Shown here: positions 15,528 through 20,019 of the stretch, in pieces
How positions within the stretch are numbered: position 1 is the stretch's first letter
How the letters are laid out: the number at the start of each line of letters is the position of its first letter
IMG/VR virus record: IMGVR_UViG_3300012039_000031
Location: 1 to 20,156 of that record
Reading direction: 5' to 3' (one strand)
Length of the DNA stretch: 20,156 bases
Origin: a virus
Program-made: the position numbers and the translations under genes
Notes under the pieces: generated by a model
Databases searched by the model: none
Seen by the model: only the letters and a program-made list of their open reading frames with translations
What the model was told of the DNA's origin: nothing

Positions 15528-15564
15528 ATGACAAATGTCACCTTGTGGGGGTGACATTTGTCAT
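15528..15564. promoter_or_regulatory. Double palindromic operator, 15-bp inverted repeat
   Basis: ATGACAAATGTCACC (15528-15542) and its exact complement GGTGACATTTGTCAT (15550-15564) flank seven bases. Each arm itself contains the near-palindrome TGACAAATGTCA. The element touches the -35 box of the secreted-protein promoter and lies 11 bases past the stop of the 169-aa gene, so it can serve as an operator pair and also as an RNA hairpin ending that gene, although no U-run follows it. Confidence 0.65.
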
Positions 15565-15575
15565 ATTTCACGATA

Positions 15576-16085
15576 TTATGCGGGTGATGTTACCTTTGAA
15601 GCATCCGCAAGGGCGAATATCTCTTTCGCACGTTCAACGGTAACGGACATCTGTTGGGCGCGTTTGGCCCACAGTTTTTCGTCCGCACTCGCCTTGTCAT
15701 TTGTGGCGAGAGAGGTAAACACTGCCTTATTAGCGTCAAACACTCCGCTATATGCACGCATGGCAGAGTCGAACACGATCTCAACTTCCGCGTCTGTGTC
15801 GCATTCTGACAATGCGGTCAATGTGACAGTACGGGCGATATTGGCATATTGCATCCAATAGGCATTGACCGCGTCACGAATGACTTTTTGTTCTGCGGTC
15901 AATTCGGCATACTTGACGCGCTTCATGGCGTCCGTGCCTTTGGGGACGGAGGTCAAGGCGAGTTTGGTCAAGGTCAATGCTTCGATGTTTGGCAAGGTGA
16001 CGTTGAATTCACCATTGTTACGGGCGGTATATTGCAGTGTTACCGCTTTTGTTGCATTCACTTGCGTTTGAGTTTGCTTGGACAT
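15576..16085 (-). CDS. Hypothetical protein, 169 aa
   Basis: ATG at 16085 has an AAAGGA site. The N-terminus is polar and Gln/Thr-rich (MSKQTQTQVNATKAVTLQYT), then a strand-like part (GEFNVTLPNIEALTLTKLAL), then alanine-rich helices to the end (YWMQYANIARTVTLTALSE, LWAKRAQQMSVTVERAKEIF). There are no membrane segments and only one cysteine. It has its own promoter with the shared palindromic operator upstream. I do not recognise a family. A DNA-binding regulator of that operator family would be a natural role for one gene near here, but no helix-turn-helix is evident to me. Confidence 0.75.
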   Translation of the reverse strand: MSKQTQTQVNATKAVTLQYTARNNGEFNVTLPNIEALTLTKLALTSVPKGTDAMKRVKYAELTAEQKVIRDAVNAYWMQYANIARTVTLTALSECDTDAEVEIVFDSAMRAYSGVFDANKAVFTSLATNDKASADEKLWAKRAQQMSVTVERAKEIFALADASKVTSPA

Positions 16086-16164
16086 GATATTATCCTTTGT
16101 ACTGAATTCAGACGAACACCGTCCGAATTGACCCGTTGTTATGGGGGGTCAGACCGTTGCCCCA

Positions 16165-16191
16165 ATAATACAGCGTCCCGACCACTGTCAA
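16165..16191 (-). promoter_or_regulatory. Promoter of the 169-aa gene
   Basis: On the minus strand a perfect TTGACA (16186-16191) is followed after 15 bases by TATTAT (16165-16170), with TG just before the -10 box. The spacer is shorter than the usual 16-18. The palindromic operator at 16195-16222 lies three bases upstream of the -35. Confidence 0.55.
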
Positions 16192-16194
16192 TAG

Positions 16195-16222
16195 TGTCAT
16201 ATGTCACCTTTTTGGGGTGACA
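16195..16222. promoter_or_regulatory. Operator with inverted repeat, same family
   Basis: TGTCATATGTCACC (16195-16208), seven bases, then GGTGACA (16216-16222). The inner arms TGTCACC and GGTGACA pair perfectly. Layout, loop length and sequence closely match the element at 15528-15564, and it stands directly upstream of the -35 box of the 169-aa gene. Confidence 0.6.
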
Positions 16223-16285
16223 AACGAGTAGTTTTTTCGTCGTTTCGCATAAGTTTGTCCAACTTTTGTCCAGTTTTTCGGTGTT

Positions 16286-16360
16286 CATGTATTGTCCACA
16301 TATTGCACAGGTATGCACGTGTACACATCTTGTCCATGTATTGTCCATATCATGCACAGG
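16286..16360. repeat. Pair of 26-bp direct repeats (iteron-like)
   Basis: Copies at 16286-16311 and 16335-16360 match at 23 of 26 bases and are 49 bases apart. Each starts CATGTATTGTCCA and ends TGCACAGG. Further TTGTCCA boxes flank them. Such clustered direct repeats are typical of regulator or replication-initiator sites. Confidence 0.75.
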
Positions 16361-16620
16361 CTCACGCGCATATATGGCACGCATGGCATACGCACACGCG
16401 CGGGCGATGGTTCGACCCTGGATGAAATAGACCTATTCATGTATGCTATGATAAGGGCGTGGGAGTTTGACTAATACATGGTACAATGCCAAGAAGCCAA
16501 TCGAGCGTATCGCGCGCGATTCATACAACGCGCGAAGTCACGCAAATACGTGCGAGTTATAAGTCACGCGCGACTCTAGACTCACACGCAAGAACCCCCA
16601 AACTACAAGCAGGCATAGCA

Positions 16621-16668
16621 TGGGGGCAAGAAAGCATTTCTTTCGATATGCTTGGGGGCATGCCCCCA
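16621..16668. repeat. GC-rich inverted repeats with perfect 14-bp palindrome
   Basis: GGGGGCATGCCCCC (16654-16667) is a perfect palindrome. TGGGGGCA at 16621-16628 can instead pair with TGCCCCCA at 16661-16668, and a small GAAAG/CTTTC hairpin lies between. The alternatives exclude each other, so this could act as a structural switch, attenuator or protein site. Confidence 0.6.
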
Positions 16669-16750
16669 CTCTGGATTAAATAGCTGAGGGGCAAGGATGC
16701 CGACAATCGTGTCCGTGCGATTGGCTACCACAAAATTTCTCCGCCGTCAA

Positions 16751-16810
16751 GTGACAAACGTCACCTCTTTCGTCACTGATCTGAAGTGACAAAAACAGGA
16801 CGTTTGTCAC
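16751..16810. promoter_or_regulatory. Operator cluster, same family
   Basis: GTGACAAACGTC (16751-16762) and its exact complement GACGTTTGTCAC (16799-16810) bracket a second pair, GTCAC (16772-16776) and GTGAC (16786-16790). These are the same GTGACAAAYGTCAC half-sites seen at the two minus-strand promoters. The right arm overlaps the likely -35 of the plus-strand promoter. Confidence 0.6.
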
Positions 16811-16829
16811 CCCAAAAGTGTGGGATAAT
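16804..16829 (+). promoter_or_regulatory. Candidate promoter for the plus-strand genes
   Basis: GATAAT (16824-16829) is a plausible -10 box about 64 bases before the 170-aa gene. TTGTCA (16804-16809) is a possible -35 but the 14-base spacer is short, as if an activator at the overlapping operator might be needed. Confidence 0.4.
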
Positions 16830-16892
16830 TTTTCCACGCCGAAAAAACGGCACAGTTTCAGACCCACAAGAAAACGCTAGGAGGTCACAATC

Positions 16893-17405
16893 ATGACACA
16901 CACTTTACATGACATATTCACCAATCAGATTGTATTGGATGGGACTACGCAGGAGTTATTCAGTAATGTGACACTCAATCCCATCACCCGCATACGAGAT
17001 GATGAGAAAGTCACGTCCTATTATTTCAAGGGTGCCATCGCGTATAATGTGGAGGATAGAGTGTGGGTCATCAATCGCCCTTCTCGCCCACCTAAAAAAC
17101 AATCACAACGTTCACGTAAAGACGAGCGCGATGAATCGGGGTGGACGCTTGAGAAATACATGAATAACAATGACCTCATTCGTATGCTCGCACGCAAGAA
17201 ACTGGAAGGGGAGTTCAACAAACCCGAAGAACCATCCCCCAATCACACGGCGGCGGAAGTGTGGAACGCCAGTCTCACGAGTAAACTATTCCTGTGCATC
17301 GTACAGGACGGTGACGCGCACATCGGGTATTCACCCAAGAATCCCACAATAAACTATAAAGTCATCCGTGTGGATGGCGAGTGGCAAATCACAAATAAGG
17401 AGTAA
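16893..17405 (+). CDS. Hypothetical protein, 170 aa, first gene of the right arm
   Basis: ATG at 16893 follows AGGAGG. The protein is soluble-looking, with a strand-rich start (VTSYYFKGAIAYNVEDRVWV), a very basic, polar middle (RPPKKQSQRSRKDERDESG), and a C-terminal part ending in strands (KLFLCIVQDGD, YKVIRVDGEWQITNKE). The basic linker suggests nucleic-acid contact or disorder. It leads a group with two more small genes and a terminator, and the shared operator stands before it, so it is co-regulated with the genes going left. No family recognised. Confidence 0.8.
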   Translation: MTHTLHDIFTNQIVLDGTTQELFSNVTLNPITRIRDDEKVTSYYFKGAIAYNVEDRVWVINRPSRPPKKQSQRSRKDERDESGWTLEKYMNNNDLIRMLARKKLEGEFNKPEEPSPNHTAAEVWNASLTSKLFLCIVQDGDAHIGYSPKNPTINYKVIRVDGEWQITNKE

Positions 17406-17409
17406 TCGC

Positions 17410-17619
17410 ATGTGGAGTAGTGACCCCAATCTGGACTTGTTCGTTTGGTTCGTAATATTTGCAATCGGGTGTGTGATACTGTTCTTCTTCGTGCCCGCGT
17501 TCGTAAAGCACCTGGACTTGGAGCATGGCTTTGTCATCCTCATCCTCTTAATCATCATGCTCGCAGTAATCCTGTGTGTGTCATTCATCTTCCTGTTATT
17601 CGGATTAGCAGGAGCGTAA
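17410..17619 (+). CDS. Two-helix membrane protein, 69 aa
   Basis: ATG at 17410 has an AAGGAG site seven bases upstream at the stop of the 170-aa gene; a longer in-frame start at 17368 inside that gene has no good site. The sequence is almost all membrane: LFVWFVIFAIGCVILFFFV, a short polar loop (KHLDLEHG), then a second long segment (VILILLIIMLAVILCVSFIF). It is probably an inner-membrane protein of unknown role; superinfection exclusion or membrane anchoring are options. Confidence 0.75.
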   Translation: MWSSDPNLDLFVWFVIFAIGCVILFFFVPAFVKHLDLEHGFVILILLIIMLAVILCVSFIFLLFGLAGA

Positions 17620-17620
17620 C

Positions 17621-17791
17621 ATGGGATGGACAATCAAACAGTCGGGTACGCACACGACCCTGAAAGTCACCAATACCGTGACTAAAATAATGAGCAATAT
17701 TCACCCGACGCAACCCATGAAGGGGACACAGAATCCCCCACACGTACAGGTGAAGTTGCCCCCGTCAATCAGTAAGTTAATTCAGAAGTAG
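17621..17791 (+). CDS. Small hypothetical protein, 56 aa
   Basis: ATG at 17621 has AGGAG seven bases upstream, in the last codons of the membrane protein. The protein (MGWTIKQSGTHTTLKVTNTV at the start, VQVKLPPSISKLIQK at the end) is polar and basic, with a probable strand start and a Pro-rich second half. It is the last gene before a hairpin terminator. No family recognised. Confidence 0.65.
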   Translation: MGWTIKQSGTHTTLKVTNTVTKIMSNIHPTQPMKGTQNPPHVQVKLPPSISKLIQK

Positions 17792-17796
17792 AAATG

Positions 17797-17817
17797 GGGA
17801 GGAGCTATTCTCCTCCC
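17797..17817 (+). terminator. Hairpin terminator after the first plus-strand gene group
   Basis: GGGAGGAG (17797-17804) and CTCCTCCC (17810-17817) form a perfect 8-bp stem with a five-base loop, six bases past the stop of the 56-aa gene. The following TTGTAG is only weakly U-rich, so termination may be partial. Confidence 0.6.
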
Positions 17818-17840
17818 TTGTAGAACTGAGTGCAAGCACG

Positions 17841-17917
17841 ATGCGTTATGGTTAGGGAACGGTTTCCCTAGAGAGCTCATAATCCTCCGAATGTCGTTCG
17901 ACTCGACGAACGCTACC
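17841..17917 (+). tRNA. tRNA-Met(CAU)-like element, degenerate
   Basis: A T-arm TGTCG-TTCGACT-CGACG (17893-17909, first pair a wobble) and an anticodon loop CTCATAA with CAU at 17878-17880 are present. The acceptor is weak: GCGTT pairs with AACGC, but the two outer pairs fail. The D-arm can be AGGG/CCCT around a loop with GG, yet it stands too far from the acceptor, and the anticodon stem is imperfect. It ends directly before the next tRNA. It may be a decayed tRNA or a tRNA-like RNA. Confidence 0.45.
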
Positions 17918-17918
17918 T

Positions 17919-18008
17919 TGCGGGATAAAGTAGTCTGGTCATGCTTACGGGTCTCATAAACCTAGTGCACCCTAATAGGTGTCGGAGGTTCGAATCCTCC
18001 TCCCGCCT
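17919..18008 (+). tRNA. tRNA with CAU anticodon and long variable arm
   Basis: The acceptor is TGCGGGA with TCCCGCC (six pairs; pair 1:72 is T-C), followed by discriminator T. D-stem AAGT/GCTT has a GG-containing loop. Anticodon loop CTCATAA has CAU at 17955-17957, with stem CGGGT/ACCTA (three strong pairs, one wobble, one mismatch). T-arm GGAGG-TTCGAAT-CCTCC is perfect. Between anticodon stem and T-arm are 19 bases that can form their own stem (CACC/GGTG), as in class II tRNAs. Loop and D region resemble initiator tRNA-Met. The 3' CCA is not encoded. It may serve initiation, Met, or Ile after lysidine modification. Confidence 0.8.
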
Positions 18009-18252
18009 CAGCGTTATCGAACTCCCAATGGCAATTGGGACATAACGTCACCAGGTTGTCGATGTGGTTAATGATATTTAATGTATCGGCGTCAGATGCA
18101 CTTGAGACTGACTTGATATGGCATATTTCAACGTGCTTGTCATAACCACATCGACATACCCAGGGCTTTCCACTTCTAGTGTAAACCCTCTCAGCGTGTT
18201 TGCGTATGCTGCTGAATATGTATGTCCCCTTGTAAGGAGGTAAACATGAAAG
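17962..18252 (-). pseudogene. HNH endonuclease remnant, 5'-truncated
   Basis: The minus-strand frame reads FSSIRKHAERVYTRSGKPW, then CRCGYDKHVEICHIKS, then NHIDNLVTLCPNCHWEFDN. That is the C-terminal HNH nuclease domain with its zinc knuckles (CxC and CPNC) and the H, N and H motif positions. The frame has no ATG, GTG or TTG start, and the upstream stop at 18253-18255 leaves no room for the usual N-terminal DNA-binding part. After the domain the frame runs antisense through the CAU tRNA (GGGFEPPTP) and stops inside it. It is best read as the remnant of a homing-type endonuclease that once lay beside the tRNA. Expression is unlikely. Confidence 0.75.
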
Positions 18253-18350
18253 TTAAGTACAACAAGTCCTACCGCAACGCGCGGAAGGCAAAACTCCACA
18301 GGCGCTATATGCACCGTGGATGTCGCACCCGTCACTCTATTGGAGGGTAA
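18246..18350 (+). CDS. Very basic mini-protein, 34 aa
   Basis: ATG at 18246 follows a strong AAGGAGGTAAAC leader. The protein (MKVKYNKSYRNARKAKLHRR at the start) has about 13 Lys/Arg and almost no acidic residues, so it very likely binds nucleic acid or the ribosome. Its end overlaps the SD of the next gene with no gap. Its leader overlaps the 5' end of the antisense HNH remnant. No family recognised. Confidence 0.65.
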   Translation: MKVKYNKSYRNARKAKLHRRYMHRGCRTRHSIGG

Positions 18351-18488
18351 ATGCATAAGATTCTTGATAGGGATGGCAAGGTTGTATTCGAGGACGATGA
18401 CAGGGCGACTGTCCTGGCTGCCTTGATTAACCTGCTGTCAAATGACCCGCTGAATCTTTGCGGGTATCATATGCCAAAGGAGACATAA
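18351..18488 (+). CDS. Small hypothetical protein, 45 aa
   Basis: ATG at 18351 starts right after the previous stop, with GGAGG in the previous gene's end. The protein begins MHKILDRDGKVVFEDDDRAT and goes on with a helix (VLAALINLLSNDPLN). It is acidic, unlike its basic neighbour. No family recognised. Confidence 0.65.
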   Translation: MHKILDRDGKVVFEDDDRATVLAALINLLSNDPLNLCGYHMPKET

Positions 18489-18489
18489 T

Positions 18490-18633
18490 ATGGACGAGTT
18501 CATTCAAGCGATAGAAGAGATTCTTGGGCGTGGTCTTAGCGCAGACGAAGAATCGCAGGCGCGTCAGGCATGGGAGTACAACTACACTCCCGAAGAAACC
18601 GCACGCAAGTTCAGGTTTTACGCGGAGGCATAA
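18490..18633 (+). CDS. Small acidic helical protein, 47 aa
   Basis: ATG at 18490 has AAAGGAG at good spacing and follows the previous stop by one base. The protein (MDEFIQAIEEILGRGLSADE, then EESQARQAWEYNYTPEETARKF) seems to be two or three helices with many Glu and Ala. No cysteines or membrane segment. Role unknown; size and charge are like many phage early host-takeover or inhibitor peptides, but nothing specific shows this. Confidence 0.65.
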   Translation: MDEFIQAIEEILGRGLSADEESQARQAWEYNYTPEETARKFRFYAEA

Positions 18634-18634
18634 C

Positions 18635-18790
18635 ATGGTGTACGTTATTATCACCCTGATTGTCCTCATCATCCTGATGCCTGTTGTCGGGTACTTCATT
18701 TACTCACTGATGGATAAGTATCACCACCCAGAGGTGCGGGACATGAATATATACGCACGTGTCCAGAGGAGCGGACGCTATGAAAAATAA
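18635..18790 (+). CDS. Single-helix membrane protein, 51 aa
   Basis: ATG at 18635 has GGAGG seven bases before it. A strong membrane helix comes first (MVYVIITLIVLIILMPVVGY), followed by a polar tail (MDKYHHPEVRDMNIYARVQR). The lack of a basic start suggests N-out, C-in topology. A longer in-frame start exists upstream at 18524 but would overlap the preceding gene and lacks an SD site. Function unknown. Confidence 0.7.
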   Translation: MVYVIITLIVLIILMPVVGYFIYSLMDKYHHPEVRDMNIYARVQRSGRYEK

Positions 18791-18902
18791 GCGCAAGCAC
18801 GTGAAAGACCCGTATCTCAGGCGTGTGTACTACACGCTGACCGTCATATTCCTGTTGTGGGTGGTGATGATGACCTTCCTCCCCTGGCATGGAACTCCCT
18901 AG
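18780..18902 (+). CDS. Single-helix membrane protein, 40 aa
   Basis: ATG at 18780 has AGAGGAG upstream and overlaps the previous gene by 11 bases. A basic start (MKNKRKHVKDPYLRR) is followed by a membrane helix (YYTLTVIFLLWVVMMTFL). The basic start predicts N-in orientation, opposite to its upstream neighbour; the two may be a pair. The last codons form one arm of the structured RNA that follows. Confidence 0.65.
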   Translation: MKNKRKHVKDPYLRRVYYTLTVIFLLWVVMMTFLPWHGTP

Positions 18903-19006
18903 TTGTAGGTTCTATTCAGGGCATTCGCAGAGAGTGTCCTGACTAGAACAGGCAAGCTGAAGGACGTTCAAAGGTCGAGAGGTTTACTGTATGCAGACTA
19001 GGGAGT
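18894..19006 (+). ncRNA. Candidate structured RNA upstream of tRNA-Glu
   Basis: ACTCCCTAGT (18894-18903) pairs perfectly with ACTAGGGAGT (18997-19006). Inside, GTTCTATTCAGGGCA (18909-18923) pairs with TGTCCTGACTAGAAC (18935-18949) in a 15-bp hairpin with one mismatch and one wobble. A further short palindrome (CTGTATGCAG) is at 18987-18996. No open frame of note is present. It lacks a T-arm, so it is not a normal tRNA. Possible roles are a small RNA, a processing signal for tRNA-Glu, or an mRNA-end element. Confidence 0.5.
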
Positions 19007-19022
19007 ATATAGTCTAGTGGTG

Positions 19023-19060
19023 TTGGAAGGGCATACCACGATAATCACCATCCCCTCCAA
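19023..19060 (+). other. Hairpin directly before tRNA-Glu
   Basis: TTGGAAGGG (19023-19031) and CCCCTCCAA (19052-19060) pair with one mismatch around a 20-base loop that can form GGTG/CACC-type pairs with flanking bases. It ends one base before the tRNA 5' end. The preceding TATAGTCTAGTGGT resembles a tRNA D-arm, but no T-arm is found, so this may be a decayed tRNA or a processing hairpin. Confidence 0.4.
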
Positions 19061-19061
19061 A

Positions 19062-19134
19062 GTCCCGTTCTTCTAGAGGCTTAGGAAACAGCCCCCTCAA
19101 GGCTGTAACAGGAGTCCGAATCTCCTACGGGACA
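19062..19134 (+). tRNA. tRNA-Glu (CUC anticodon)
   Basis: The acceptor GTCCCGT/ACGGGAC (7 bp), D-arm TTCT/AGGA with GG in the loop, anticodon stem CAGCC/GGCTG and T-arm AGGAG-TCCGAAT-CTCCT all pair. Sequence closely follows bacterial tRNA-Glu (TCTAGAGGC, GGCTGTAACAGG). The loop reads CCCTCAA with anticodon CTC, which reads GAG. Two oddities: position 33, nearly always U, is C, and the T-loop starts TCC instead of TTC. CCA is not encoded. GAG codons are common in the phage genes here, so it may support translation. Confidence 0.88.
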
Positions 19135-19156
19135 CTGTACCAATAAGGAGGTACCA

Positions 19157-19306
19157 ATGAGATTATTATTTGCTGTTGCATGTGCTGTGTTTGCATTTGC
19201 GTTCTGCGTAGGAGCTGCTGCCGCCACGCTCCCATGGAGCTTGGTGTTGTTGGGGGCTGGTCTATTTTATGCGTTCATGACAGCATACATACTGTCATGT
19301 GGATAG
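19157..19306 (+). CDS. Small membrane protein, 49 aa
   Basis: ATG at 19157 follows AAGGAGGTACCA. Two hydrophobic segments are visible (LLFAVACAVFAFAFCVGAAAA and LVLLGAGLFYAFMTAYIL). The first could also be read as a signal peptide with AAAA cleavage, but a second hydrophobic segment follows at once, so a two-helix membrane protein is more likely. Its end carries the AGGAGG of the peptidase-like gene, suggesting joint translation. Confidence 0.7.
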   Translation: MRLLFAVACAVFAFAFCVGAAAATLPWSLVLLGAGLFYAFMTAYILSCG

Positions 19307-19314
19307 GAGGCGCC

Positions 19315-19812
19315 ATGAATGAATATTATTTGAACCCATCACAGGAACATATACGGGAACTTCCCAGGGAAAACGTGTTGGTATGCAACTTCGCATCAGG
19401 CATCACCACGCCCAGTTTATATCAGGAACTCATAGCATACAAGGGTAAGTACCGTATAGCCACCAAGCGCGGGTTCTCCAATCAGGTCAGGGAATGCAAA
19501 ACCCTGGTGCTGAATGGTGGAAGTTCCCCCCTCCTGATAGATACCTTGAACTCAATTAAAGGCTGGCAACATTACCTGAAGAACAAGAATGTGGTGGCGT
19601 ATAGCGCAGGTATTAGCGCGCTCGCCAGGTACAGCTTCAACTTCGACATCAATCGCGTGGTGCAGGGGCTGGGTATCATCCCATACAACACCATCGTACA
19701 TTACGACAATAGCCCACGCATGAAGATGGGCTGGTCGACTCTCAAGTTGTGCTTTCCATTTACCCAAGTTCTGTGTATTGAGGACAAGGATACGTACGTA
19801 TTTGAAGAATGA
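19315..19812 (+). CDS. Peptidase S51 (dipeptidase E / cyanophycinase)-like protein, 165 aa
   Basis: ATG at 19315 has a perfect AGGAGG. The core has S51 hallmarks: a strand then LNGGSSPLLIDTLNS (residues 66-80), the nucleophile elbow NVVAYSAGISALA with Ser97, and VQGLGIIPYNTIVHYDNS with His129, matching the GLG-xxP-x-HYD block that carries the catalytic His of dipeptidase E. At 165 residues it is shorter than typical S51 proteins (about 200-250), mainly at the start. The family cuts small peptides or cyanophycin. It might turn over a peptide in the host or be a diverged non-peptidase; the phage role is unknown. Confidence 0.7.
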   Translation: MNEYYLNPSQEHIRELPRENVLVCNFASGITTPSLYQELIAYKGKYRIATKRGFSNQVRECKTLVLNGGSSPLLIDTLNSIKGWQHYLKNKNVVAYSAGISALARYSFNFDINRVVQGLGIIPYNTIVHYDNSPRMKMGWSTLKLCFPFTQVLCIEDKDTYVFEE

Positions 19813-19820
19813 AAGAAGTT

Positions 19821-19983
19821 CCTGGTGTGTGCTGGTGGCTCATTCGCTAACAGCGCAACGCGTATATTGGGTGACCTGTGTTACGGATGTGCACAATCTG
19901 TAGCCAGGAAAAGATGTTTCTCGGAATAGGGAGATGCGCAGGGCAATTGATCCTGTCCTAGTAAACCACCAGCACACATCAGG
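19821..19983 (+). ncRNA. Candidate structured RNA closed by 18-bp stem
   Basis: CCTGGTGTGTGCTGGTGG (19821-19838) pairs with CCACCAGCACACATCAGG (19966-19983) over 18 base pairs with one G-U wobble, enclosing 127 bases. The interior has small hairpin options (CGC-TAACA-GCG near 19846, TGTGCACA near 19887). The region between the peptidase-like gene and the next gene (19813-20019) has no gene of its own. A stem this long across so wide a gap is unlikely by chance and suggests a stable noncoding RNA. I cannot match it to a known class. Confidence 0.6.
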
Positions 19984-20019
19984 GGAATCTTTCATATCCT
20001 CTTTAGAAAGGAGAGACCC

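Larger units (their letters stand above)
16086..16892. other. Divergent control region without genes
   Basis: An 807-base stretch between divergently transcribed genes. Open frames here are short, lack SD sites and have an unnatural composition, so I see no gene. It holds the minus promoter and its operator, five TTGTCCA boxes (16255, 16266, 16292, 16330, 16341), a pair of 26-bp direct repeats, a segment dense in CGCG (about 16500-16580), a GC-rich inverted repeat, and the plus-strand operator and promoter. It could also hold a replication origin. Confidence 0.6.

Noticed and set aside
16139-16384. Minus-strand open frame of 81 codons with several Cys residues
   Set aside because: It arises from the TTGTCCA and direct-repeat DNA, has no SD site and spans a promoter and operator.
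16292-16474. Plus-strand frame and GGTTCGACC string that looked like a tRNA T-loop
   Set aside because: The flanking bases do not form a T-stem and no acceptor or anticodon arm fits.
16486-16683. Plus-strand open frame of 65 codons
   Set aside because: No SD site, Arg/Ser-rich product typical of CGCG-dense DNA, and it overlaps the palindromic block.
18012-18047. Hairpin CGTTAT...ATAACG with CCCAAT/ATTGGG just after the CAU tRNA
   Set aside because: Much of it is explained by the codons of the HNH CPNCHWE motif, and no U-run follows. Not called as a terminator.
18078-18356. Minus-strand open frame of 92 codons overlapping the HNH remnant
   Set aside because: The HNH motifs are in a different frame. 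This frame has no motif and lies opposite small plus-strand genes with good SD sites.
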